A stretch of DNA of 64,000 nt, from contig JBAMDO010000065.1 of NCBI GenBank assembly GCA_037074765.1, positions 62,001-126,000 of the forward strand, given 5' to 3'. Positions 13,285-25,800 of the stretch are shown here, piece after piece (within the stretch, counting starts at the first letter, position 1; each line of letters starts with the position of its first letter). A program made the translations under genes and the position numbers. The notes below the pieces were generated by a model. It saw only the letters and a program-made list of their open reading frames with translations, was not told the origin of the DNA and did no database searches. This DNA comes from Mansonella perstans. Its lineage: Eukaryota > Nematoda > Chromadorea > Rhabditida > Onchocercidae.

Positions 13285-13528
13285 ACGTAATGAAAATATA
13301 ACCAAATCTAACCAACAACCAAGTGTATTTCTTGATAAAGCGAAACACTATTTAACGGACCTCGATTCGTAAAAATGATACTTTTGGAGGATTTGGCACT
13401 ACGTGAACCGCACGTTACGGGGAAGTATGGAAGACGTGTCCTCTCGTTTGTTTTATGAAGTATGGAAGACGTGTCCTCTCTTTTTTACATTCAGTAATGT
13501 TTACCGTGTATCCATTCGAAATACACGT
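13285..13528. promoter_or_regulatory. ACGT-core cluster upstream of NOP53
   Basis: Six ACGT cores occur within about 245 bp: near 13285, 13401, 13412, 13434, 13469 and 13525. Two of them sit in a 24-bp direct repeat (13422-13445 and 13457-13480, period 35) containing TATGGAAGACGTGTCC. ACGT is the core bound by bZIP and bHLH factors. Assignment as a regulatory element is inference from position and clustering. Confidence 0.35.
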
Positions 13529-14260
13529 CTTTCATTTAAGTGATTTTGATCATTATGTTTTGTTTTTGACACATTTTTACTTTAAAGTAAAAGATATTTG
13601 GAAAGACAGAATGTGATTTTTTTACATTTAGATACTACTAAATTTCTCGTCCAATAATCCACAATGCCGTTAGTTATCTTGATATTTTGTAATTTTTTAC
13701 GTGCTCTTCAAAGCTTAGGAAATTTTAACGTTGAAATTATTTATAAATGCATAATATGCAATAGATATGATATTTTTAAAATAAATGCAAATATAGATGT
13801 GACATTTGTAAGAGATTAATGTAAATTTTGCGCAAACTTTTCTTATCATTTTGTATGATCAAATTGCCTGAGGTTATTATTTGCATTGGAATTTTTGATA
13901 TAATTTAATGGCTTCACTTACATTTATCTATCGAATAGCTCGTTCACTTTCTTCAGCAAATTTGAAGAAAATAAAAAGATAAGAAAATTATATTTTGAAT
14001 ATTATGATAAAGTGTATGATAGCTGATAATTTAAGGATAATTATTTAAATGCTATTCTTTGATATTTATTCCTTCAATGATTAAATTATGATTTTATGTT
14101 TGCTATGAAAATAAAAAGTATATATTATTCATTTCTAATTTTAGCATTATATTCAAGTGTTTGGGGCATATTTTTTGAAAGTGACCTGTAGGATTTCTAC
14201 AGTTGACCGAAATGTTTTCTCTTCCAATGTATCTATCCTTTGTAATAATTGTAATAGGGA

Positions 14261-14350
14261 TAGTAGTAGTAGTAGTTATAGTAGCATTAGTATTGGTAGT
14301 AGTAGTAGTAGTAGTACCAGATGATAGTGGTGTCAGTAGTAGTAGTAGTA
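14261..14350. repeat. Interrupted (TAG)n trinucleotide repeat
   Basis: Several blocks of TAGTAG/GTAGTA. Open frames through it give poly-Val or poly-Ser and are not considered genes. Confidence 0.9.
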
Positions 14351-14440
14351 TCGGTAATACTATATTAGTTGTACGCCTGTTTTGTGGTGGCTTTTATACA
14401 ATGTGCCATCTATCTCGCTAGAGGGCATCTATCGATTCCG

Positions 14441-14770
14441 TATGTATCTATGTATCTATGTATGCATGTGTATGTGTGTGTGTGTGTGTATGTGTATGTG
14501 TGTGTGTATCTTTCGTGGTCACATTGATGATTCGATAGCTCTCATTTTCTTTCCCATACATATTATGCATATGTATATATGTGTATGTATGTATGTGTGT
14601 GTGTCTGTGTGTGTGTGTGTGTGTTGCGCACAGGGTACATTTGGTTTAATATAATATTGGTAGATTTACTATTACTGTTCGTGTCTATATGTATACATAT
14701 ATATATATATATGTGTGTGTGGATGTATGTGTGTGTGTGTGTGTATGTTTGTGTGTGTGTGTATGTGTAG
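14441..14770. repeat. Compound (TG)n/(TA)n microsatellite cluster
   Basis: Three TG-rich tracts (about 14441-14509, 14571-14624 and 14709-14768) with TATG and ATATAT interruptions lie in the NOP53/dre-1 spacer. Confidence 0.9.
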
Positions 14771-16812
14771 ATAGATGAATTTTTTTATCATTGAAGCAAA
14801 CAATGATGCTTTGGACATCTTTTTGTGCACCGTTCATAACTCATTATCCATTAGTTGTACGTACATGTGATGTATGATGTGATATGATTGGCCTTAACAA
14901 AATTAGGCAAAATCGATGAAAGATTTTTCGCTATGAAAAAGCTGATAGAATGTGACTGTCATCTATCTATCTATCTATCCATAAGAAGACAACGATGACA
15001 TTCACATCACCACTACGTTCCATTTAATCATTTTCAATCTATCTAACAACGATATGAATGATTGTCCAAGAAAATTTCATCTTTTTTTTTTTTTTTATTC
15101 AAACTTATGTGAACATCATCTTCCACACATTATCGAGTATTGTATGAGCTCATTTATTTCATTCATATTGACCAATTCAATTCAATTCAATTCATTCATC
15201 TCGCAGAATTGGATTAATTCTTTCAGAAATTTGCAATATTACTATGCAATTTACATCTATCTAATCACATAAGATCTTTCATAAAACTTATATTTGAATG
15301 AGTCAAAGAGAGAGAGAGATTTAATTCTTTGCAAATTTTTTTCATTTTATTTACAATCAATTTGTTCTAACATACCTTTTTCGTTTTTTTTTTTTTTTAA
15401 TTGAATGATAAGCTAAATTTCTTTTGACATTTTCATCTCATTTACATGAATAGATATTATAAATTAGACTGTTGTAGTTGTAATTTTAGTTAAAGCATAT
15501 TGGATAAATGATCATATTTATAGTCATCAATCACATATCATCCATCATTAGTTGATAGCAATTCAAAATATTAGATTTGTTCATTTGTTACATTTGATGA
15601 AAATTCATTTTTTATGCATGAAAAATGGTTATTTTGAAAAAAAAAAATCTTTCTTTTAATATATAATTGTATTTTCAATATTTTTAATATCATTCTGTCC
15701 TTGTATTCAAAGTAAATTTTACACATGTTGTTTTATTATTTATTTTCCTTCTATTTCCAATATTTTTCAATTTACAAAATCTTTTTTTTTTAAATATATA
15801 ATTGTATTTGTATTTTGAATAATTTTTTAATAGCATATGCAATGCTATTTTACATGTTAATGTTATTTGGACAAAAATGAATGATTTTTTTTTTTTTTAT
15901 TGAAATTGACCTCAGTCTTGTGCTCTGAAAATGATACCCATCGATGATAGTTTTACTTGTTTAATCATTTTCTGTAAGTCGATAAGAACTCGTTATTGAG
16001 AAAAAAAAACTATTAAAGAAATATTTTTTGCAAGTCTTCTTCATCATTTAATGCATGAATTAAGCAGCTTATTTCGTTTTATTTATTCTTTTTTCTTTAC
16101 CAAAATCGCCTCTTCTCTTCCCATTCCATCTGCCTCAAGTTCTCCTACCCTGAAAAGTGGGAGAGGAGAGATATTTGGGGACAAAAAAACCTGTTGAGCT
16201 ATTTCTTCCTAGTTCTGTTTATAAAAAAAAGGAGGTTATTAATTGAAATGTGTGCCGACCATTCAACTACTACTGGACATGTTCTTTGTGATATCTTTTT
16301 TTTTTCTCTCTTTTTGTGTGTAAATGTTTTATCTTTTACTTTTTTGATAATTTTAATGGTTAGGATTAGATTGAATTAGCATATTGTGAGATATTTCCAT
16401 AAAAACTGTCAAGTAATTTGGTGCAGCACTTTTTCCATGTTCATTATCAACGGACATTTCACGAAGGTGATATCCAGTAGTAACTAGCAATCCTCATATT
16501 ATCACTTTATTTAGAATCTGAGTGGCTCGAAAGGCCGCAGATCCGAAATTGTATCTTGCCGAAAAAGACAAGGCGTGACTGAACGATTTACAGAAGTGGC
16601 ATGTCTTTTCAAATCATAGATTCCATTTTATTTGAGAAATCTGATCTTGACATTTCAAATAACCGGAAAAGTAACATTTAATAGTCAGGATAAAATCTAT
16701 TGATTATAACGAAATTTGTTTTTTAAAATACATATTGCTGAAGTTGTAAGCTATTCTGTTATGTTGTTCCTTTTTTTACATATTGCACAATTAAGGTAAT
16801 TACTTATGGTAT

Positions 16813-19800
16813 ATGGCGGATGGCGAAGACGATTCAAGTCCGGATCTGTCGATCAGCCTTCTTCGACAAACTTTGATTCGCGGAAAAAGACGAAAGATCA
16901 CTTCACATAGCATGGGTTTAATTTTACACTTTTTTTAAAAAAAAATATGCATCAGCAAGTGTTAGCTATATCCAATGAGCTTTGCTGCACAAGAAAAGAA
17001 CATTCAATAAGATTAGGATCCTTTAAAAAATTAAACTGATTCAGGAGATTTTCATTTTTCCGTAGAATTTCAACACTTATCATATGTAACGCGTGTGAAA
17101 GTTTTGAACCATTTAATCAACATGTTTGAATTTTCACAAATTATAGTGTTACGACGTCGTAACAGTGGCCAAGCAGATCCTGCGGAACCGCCGACAGTGC
17201 AAACGTTAACACCAATGAGTAGTTCGGTTTCGTACCTTCAGTCAGTTCCTGTACAAACGGACATCAGCGATATGGCTGCCAGAACACGGTAATTTAAAGA
17301 TTAGAAGCATAAGTGGAAATATATTGCTTTAATGGAATGATTTCTTTGTTTAATTCAAGGAATAAAAACTGAATTTTGTTTCTGAAAAAATCTTAAGGAA
17401 ACAATTATTGCACTTTACAGTCTAATAAACTTTTATTTTGCGCATTCAGTCTAGAAAGCTGTATGGCTCTGGTGGTTAACATCATGATTTAGTTTGTGTG
17501 TTGGCTTGTATTCCAGTTTATTATGTTCATGTTTAAATTATTTTAAAATTGTTCTGTTTGATGAAGTCAAAATTTCTTTGTTGTACAGATATGAATTACG
17601 TCGTCGCCGATCTCTACAACACAGCGAAGGGGATGGCTGCATTATGAGTAGCACGGTTGCAACAAGCTATGAGGTAATTAACTTTATTTAAGTCGGGAGT
17701 ACGCAATATACAATATATCATATGTCTATAGATAGAACTGTAATGGAACAAAAAACATTTTTGATATACTACTGATTAACTCGAGTTTCATTTTCTTATA
17801 ATATTTGATCAATCGCTGTATATGTTATATTCAGAAATATAAATTACAACTTGTAAGTGATAATATGGATTTAGAAACCAAGCTAAATGAAATCTCTGCT
17901 ACATTTTGTTAAGTTCTGCAAAACCGGTCAATCTGGAAATTTTTGCTCGAAGAAAATCTTGATTTTAGTACTGCTGTGTATTGTTTTAATGATTTATTCA
18001 TCTTATAGCAGTGGGTTTTTAAAAAAAAAGAAGTGTTGTAGAGAAAATAACTGTCTCCAGGGTTGGAAATTTTTTTTCGACTTAGAATGATACAAGCTGA
18101 ATTCTTTTCCAGGAATTTTATCTAGTCGAATTTTACCTTGAATTACCTAGTCATCAGAATTTTGCATTTTCTACAGAAAAGTGTGTCACAATTTAGAACG
18201 GATTCTGGAATAAGACGCTTTAGGTATAAAAGAAAAATTGCGCACTGCACTAATATAGTAACGTGTTTGAGCCACACCGATATTATTGGAGAGCTTGATT
18301 ATACTGTAGAAGGGCAATGTAACTATGCAGTTCACCATTTTTGGCTTTTTGTTCGAGCATTAAATTTCTTGGGGCTTCTGCTTATCATTGATCCAGTAAG
18401 ATCTTATTGCGTTATTCTCGTATACATCATCATAGTCTTTTTGGATAGCATATATGGGAACTTTGCTCCTTATACCAGAAAAATGTTGTATTTATTTCAT
18501 ATTTCTTAAAGATCGACAGTTTGAAACTACTGTTTTGTTCATTTTTAAAAATTACATACTTATGTCTAATATATTCAGGAAATGGAGATTATAAGGGTAT
18601 GTTTATGAGCTTTTTTACTGGATTTGGAAACTTCATATTTTTACAAGATGATGATGCATTTGCTTGTTGAAACAATCATCATTTTCTGAAAAACCTTTTA
18701 GTTACGTTTTTCTCAAACACTGCTCTTTCGTGTGCTTGATGATCCTATCCTTCTAAGCTATTTTAACAATAATTACATTTTCTTTTCATTATAAATTTGG
18801 AGAGGGCTTAAATTATTAATTTTCCATTGTAGAAGGTCTACGAATTTCTATTGATGAGATAGCTGAAATGAAGATTTTTTGTGTAGATAATGTCTAAAAT
18901 GACGAGAAAATGCTGGAGTCTTCAGTTTATATTGCCGACATTCGTGAAAATTTATGTTCCACATTTCGATGTAATTATGGGGACAGAGAAGGGAACCGGA
19001 TGACATTTCCATGTCTGTCGAATTTTCTTCCATGAAAATAAGTTACATCTTTAATTCTTCCCATTCATTTTTCTAATTATTGTTTTATTTTTTCCACACC
19101 ATTTTCCTAATTGTTTTCCGATTCTAATTATTTCTAATTATTGCTAATTATTTTCCATACCAAGAACTCAGTTTTGATTACTACACATAAATAGATCTGA
19201 TAGTTTATGTTTTGATATCACCATTTAACAAGAGAACAAGGGATATAGTTTGATCTATTGGCAATATGTCGACCAAGCGGGAAAAGGTGAATGACTAATT
19301 CTGAAAATTGAATCTCCAATGTCCGATCTTTAGCGCAATGCATTTTATTGAATATCTGAGCAAACTTTTGTTGCGATGGAGATATTGATAAGTATTGCGC
19401 GTCATTTGGAAGTTCTTAAATTACTATAAAGTTCAATTCTTTTTTATGATCAAAGGGGGGATATGGCATTTAGCACAGGATCGACTTTCTTTGAAAAATA
19501 AGATCAGTCAAATAGTCCTTTTGTTTATTTTGTTGTATGTTTTCTTATTTACCCGGTGTTCCAGTATTAGGAATAGGATTTCGTATATATATTATGTATA
19601 GCTCATTTTTCTTTCTTAAACAGATAACTTCTATTTTCTATGATCCGAAATCTTCGTTTGATGAATTATTTCATGAAACAAGTTTAAATAGACTAATACC
19701 AGTTAAAAAAATTGATTAGTGGGTGAATCGTCATCCGGTTGAGTTTTTTAATGCTCTAATTAAAAACTATCAGGAATTATTTCAAGCACTCGATTTTCTT

Positions 19801-22800
19801 TAAAACATTTGGATAAAAGTAAACATGTAATGTTGTACAAGTTTTTGCCTGTTTGGATCTGCTTTTTAAAATGAGTTACATGTCTCTGTTCGTTTATAAA
19901 CGAAATAATGTGAAATAACTGGTTTTTTTTTCTTTTCTGTTTAATAGATCAGAATAGATCATCAGAATCTCGTTTGAAGCAAACATTTGCGAAGAAATAA
20001 TTCATTTTCTTTTTTAGAAACCAGTGGGGCTGTTACGTAAACGTCTAAAGGGTGATCCTTTAACTGAAGCACAAAGCAGGTACATTGCGTTTGTTTCTGC
20101 TTGTTTTTTTTTGAATCAGATGAGGATGATCACATTATGATCAAAAAAAGACGAATCGAAAGTAGGTTAGTTTTGGGATGTTTCAAAATGCTGAAAAACT
20201 TAGGAAAGTTGCAGCTTGATAAAGAGGAAACTGAGATGTGCAATTAAATATGTCAGTACACAAAATTAAGTGCATGGATGTATTTTTTCATAATTTTTAT
20301 CGGTTTATTGAAATGTAGCGGATTAAATTTCACTCTCTAGCATAAAATTTTCAGCATATTATGACCCAAATTTTGGAAATATGCGGAAAATTAGTCATTA
20401 TCAATTTTATTTTTTTGACATTGAAATAAATTAATCCCGAGATTCAGTTCTACTTCTAATAAAAGCAAGAGATTTGAAATTCTTCGTCTATACATTCTAA
20501 ATCTATTACTTTCCGGACGTGTAATGAAAATTAAACTATATTTTTTTATCCTAAATACACGCAAGCAGTTCCAGCCATTTCATATTATGTCTTTTCTTGC
20601 CCTTAATCGCAGTTTTTTCTAGTTTGGATTTATCCGTAGATCGCTATACATCTAAATCCTCAATTGAACTTTTGCCAGATGAAATTTTTATGAAGGTACG
20701 CATTTGAATTCTTCATTTTATAAAATTAGCTTCCTTTATGCAATATTCAAATACTATACGTATTTTCAAGTATTCAGTGCGCAAATGCGATAAAAAATAG
20801 AATAAAGTTTGATTATTTTTAGATTTATTCATTTCTTTACGAATGCGATCTCGTGGCATGTTCTGGAGTATCGCGTCGTTTTTATCGATTATCAAATGAT
20901 TTAAAATTGTGGTAAGCTCTAATATCATTCATCAAGAAAATTTTTACCATTGCTGAATTTTTAAAATATAAAAAAACCTTTCACTCGTTTGATATATTCA
21001 TCCTGCCAGTTTGTTTAGTAGATTCATTTGATCCAATGAATAGTTTGGTTTTTTCTGGTGTTTGTGCAAATTTGAAAGAAAAAGGAAAAAGGGGTCATTG
21101 TAAATAATTATATATAAATAAAGTCATCGTGGATATCATATAACGTTGCGTACTAGTCACTTGGATGCGAAAAATATGTCATATGTCAGTTAAGATCGTA
21201 AAAAGTTTTGAAGAATTCTAGACACAGTAATGAGCTTATATTATTCACAAGAAAAACGAATAATGGCTAATAATGCATCTCTGAATTGAATAGTTTTGTT
21301 TGGTCTCCACTTATTTTTAACATGGTTTGTTGAGAAGTTGCTGTCCTTAATTAGTCTAAGCTAGAATGTCACTTTCTTTAATAAGACTTTCGAACCTGAA
21401 AGTTAACATTTCTGAAATTTCTTTAGGAACCAGCACATTAACGTTATTTGCGTTGTTGATTTCTTTTAGGAAGATACTGTATCAAGAAGCTTTTGAATAT
21501 CGGATACCTCTTTATCATCCTGAACAACGCAAATTCGAATTGCGGGAGTTGGGTCGTTGGAGAGATGTTGTAAATCCGTGGAAAGAAAGTTTTCGTCAAT
21601 TGGTAAGTGTAAGTAGAATTTGCAAAGACTAAATTGCTTGAAATTGTTTCATTTAAATTCGGCATCGAAACACTTGGCCATTACTGTTTGAGTTAAAAAA
21701 AGAAGAATAATTATTATTTATTTAGTGAGCAATGTTAGTGAGTACTTTGACTGAATTTGGCTAAATGTTGGAGCTGTGAAATAATGAAGTTACAGTATTA
21801 TGTTTACTTTATATCAATGATTCTTCAGTGCCGAGGTGTTCATGTAAGATACGGTTTTGCTCATATTTATGAAGCTCATATTGGACGCAACGTATTGCAT
21901 TTTAACAGTCTCAATGAAGCAGTCGAGCACTGTGAACAGCTTCCAAGTGACGCAGAAAAGTTAATTTTTCTGCATGAAGGAATGTATGCTTCGACGCAGT
22001 TGGTGGTCGACACATCATTGCAAATTATTGGAGCAGGTATGGTTCCTTCAGTTTCGCTAGAAACAATTGAAGTTCTTTTCTCGACATATTTAAAAAATTT
22101 TTTTTTCAATATTTGAAAAATGTGGCTTTGTTTATTCTTATTAATTGACGTTGTTTCACTCTTAATTCTTTTTATGACATATTTGTCAAGCCTAAATTGA
22201 CTATTCACTAACATAGGTGTTAATAGCGCAAATTTAATACTACTGATTTCTCAATTCTCAGCTTGATCTTCTTTTTCTCCTTTACCTTAGTTAAATTACT
22301 GATTAAGCTAAATAGAATATTTCGACAAATGAAATAATTCATGTGTAGTGTAAATTAATATATTTGGAAAAAGATTGTACTTAATACGGAATTCTCGTTT
22401 ACTGGGAACAGTTCGAGATTCCACTACGATTGATAAAATCTCCATGGTTCTTTTTACAGGCTCATCGCGCAATTTTCAAGACTCAGTTATTATTGACAGC
22501 AATGATGGAACTACGATAACATATGTGGAAGGTTCAGAATATGCATATCTTGGCTTTTGTACGGTGAGGTATATCGAACCACCTTTGGATCCGTTGCGCG
22601 TAGGAAACGGACAACACCTTTGCTCTGCCCTCGTTGTTAACGCTTTTGCTGGCCCATTGATTGAACATTGCAATTTTTCATCGACATGCTCTGGTTTACA
22701 TTTAGTTTTTTAATTTTTTGTGCAGTTTTTCATTAAATAATTTTTTAAAGATAATTGAGCAAATCATCACTATTTTAGAGCTTTTTTTCACTTCACCCGC

Positions 22801-25800
22801 TTAGTTCCTGAAATTTCACTCTTCCAGAAAAAAGCAGCGGCTCAGAATAGTTGGCCGTTAAAATCTATGAAATTTTGGAAACATTTTTCAAGCAATTTAA
22901 ATTCAAATATATATTGAAATTATTGATAATTCTGTTTAAGATTAAAGTAAAAATATAATAGTGGAATAAATGAAATAAGTTGGGTTGAGAACTGCAGTTA
23001 TAAATTCATTCAAAAAATCTAATAGAAAAAGTATCACATTCTGTTTATGGACTCGTTGTGTCACATGCTAGATAGGTCGAGGAAGTTTTTTTCCAAAATT
23101 TACTAGTTTGGTAGAGAGAGAATTCAGTTTGCGTAGTTGTGATAATATCACAAAATTGAAAAATAGAACAGTGATATGTTTCAGGAGGTGCTACAGTTTG
23201 CGTGAAGCATGAAGGAGCAAATCCATACATCAAGAATTGCTCTATATGCGGCTCAGATAACGTTGGAATTTACATTACTGACAATGCTACTGGAACATAT
23301 GAGGATTGCGAAATTGCACGTAACACGTTAGCTGGTGTTTGGGTGAAGAATAAAGCGAATCCATATTTTCGACGTTGTCATATTCATGATGGTCGAGACG
23401 TTGGCGTTTTCACTTTTGAACACGGAATGGTCAGTTCATTCTTTTCAGTTAAAATCATTTCTTACTTTTTATCGAATCAAATTAGTTCTCTTTTAGGAAA
23501 ATTTATAGTTTGGAATCTTTATCCTTGTTTTGCATAAAGTATAGTCTCATTCTGTATACAAATTTAAATTAAATATGCATTCATAAGGTGACCTTGAAAT
23601 AGGGAGCTCTGCACTAATGATCATTGCATTGATATTTGATATGAAAATTTGATTTCTCACTACAAATTTTTCTAATAATTTATTTTAATTTTTGGGTTAT
23701 TTTGTATATATTTTGTATTTAGGGTTATTTTGAGAAATGTGATATTCACAGTAATCGCATTTCGGGTATTGAAGTAAAAAACCAAGCGAATCCAACTGTT
23801 GTTCGTTGTGATATACATCACGGACAAACTGGTGGAATTTACATACATGAAAAAGGTTAGTTTGATGAATTACCGCTAGAGGGACTAATGGAAAAGAACT
23901 TGCGTTCATTAGGAAGAAAAGTTTCTGCAACGGAATATGTTGCAACTGGTTTGGAGTAAAATGATAATTTTTTAATTTTTCTTAGGATCCCTAGAAATTT
24001 GCCAGCATAGATTGGTCATTAATAATGCTGATGAATTATTCGATTCATTCGATTTGCCTAGCTTATCACTTTTTTAACTGGGACAAAGTTATTTTGGTAT
24101 GTTTAATGATTTAAAACCATATGTATTAATAGGACGCGGTCAATTTATTGAAAATCGAATATTTTCGAATCAGTTTGCTGGAATTTGGATAACGTCTCAG
24201 TCTGATCCCACTGTGCGGAAAAATGAAATTTTTTCGGGTCAACAGGGTGGTGTTTACGTATTTGGCGAAGGACGTGGTCTCATTGAACAAAACAATATTT
24301 ATCAAAATAATCTGGCAGGCATTCAAATACGTACTGGTTCCGATCCGATCGTTAGACTGAACAAAATACACAGTGGATATCATGGAGGCATATATGTGGT
24401 AACTGTTTTTCTTCGTTGTGAATGATTTTTCTGAAGAGTGCTGTCCGGAAAATTATGAGAAATTTTAACTGATTAGTATTTCAGAGATTTCATATTTTCA
24501 TATGAGATTCCGAAGTTACTGTTATGAAATCGTAAATATGGAATTGTAATATATGCTGATCTGATTTGTGATAAAAGAATTTTTATTGGAGCAATTAGAT
24601 TAAACTGTGATGTTTGTAAAGTGAATCTTCTTTCTCGTTTTACCATCACTATTTAAAAATGGAAAGAATACAAGATATCCCTATTATCATGCCAGTGTTA
24701 GCTGTTACCTACAAATTCTTGTGCACAAATTTTACGCAAAAATTGCTTTAAAAGGAGCGGCAGGTTTTTTGAAGAAGTGATTCAAATAGCTTAGTATTGA
24801 AATTTCAAGTTGCGTTAATTATAAATACTCACTTCAACACGGTGATTACCTGTGCAGTTCGTTGTTTCTTACATTAGGACATTCCCCTTCCTTCTTTTCC
24901 TTTTTCTGTAACGATGAACGAGAAAGTTTTTTTTCCGAAAAAAAAATTGCATTAATTAAACCAATTTGGTAACAAAGTGAAAACGAGACCTATTTTCGAT
25001 TTTGATTGGGAATTGTATATTCGGTGTTAGTCTATTTCTTTCATATTGCAAACTAATTTTTTCTTATAGATCTATAAACTTCGCAAGTAATTTGTGTTTG
25101 ACCTATTTCATTGATGGTAAGATGTTATGGAAATTATCAGTACTGTAATTTGTTTTGCAGCACGAAAAAGGTCGCGGATTAATTGAAGAGAATGAAGTTT
25201 ACGGAAATGCACTTGCGGGTATTTGGGTGACAACTGGATCCTGCCCAATATTGCGAAAAAATCGTATACATTCCGGCAAGCAAGTCTGTATTTTTCCTTT
25301 CGGAAAATACCAACATTATGTATTTGAAATATCAACAAAGTATGGAAAATAAAATCGGAAATTTGTATAGAAATTTATTTTTATATCACTTATTTTACGA
25401 ACATCACGTGGAATTGTTAATTCAGGATCAATTTCTTTGTCTTTCCATGTTGTTTACTTTCATTTATATTTCAGCCATCACTGTTCACTAAAATTCGTTA
25501 AATTTTACAGGTTGGCGTTTATTTTTATGATAATGGGCATGGTTTATTGGAAGAGAATGATATCTTCAACCATCTTTATTCTGGTGTACAAATAAGGCAT
25601 GATTTTCGTTTTAATATGAACTTGTTTTTAAAACTACCTGGAGCGAGGTATAGAGATGGAAAACATCGTCCTTGCCAGCTTTCATTTCTTATTCCAGAAA
25701 TTTGTTTATTCCTGACCAGGAGAATATTTCCCTTACTTAAGAATATTGCATTAAGATGCTCAAAGATTTTCCATTAAAAAAATGTTACTCATGAATGTTA

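Larger units (their letters stand above)
12947..16812. other. Divergent intergenic region between NOP53 and dre-1
   Basis: This 3.9-kb spacer separates two head-to-head genes and should contain both promoters. It holds an ACGT-rich block with a 24-bp direct repeat (13285-13528), a TAG repeat (14261-14350), a TG/TA microsatellite cluster (14441-14770) and poly-T runs. A slightly GC-richer patch at 16515-16600 has short open frames but could not be joined in phase to dre-1. No other gene was seen. Confidence 0.6.

Noticed and set aside
14203..14770. Open frames through the TAG and TG repeats
   Set aside because: They encode poly-Val, poly-Ser or Cys-Val repeats. They are artefacts of microsatellites.
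21876..22673. Minus-strand frames opposite dre-1 exons
   Set aside because: They are antisense shadows of strongly conserved plus-strand exons.
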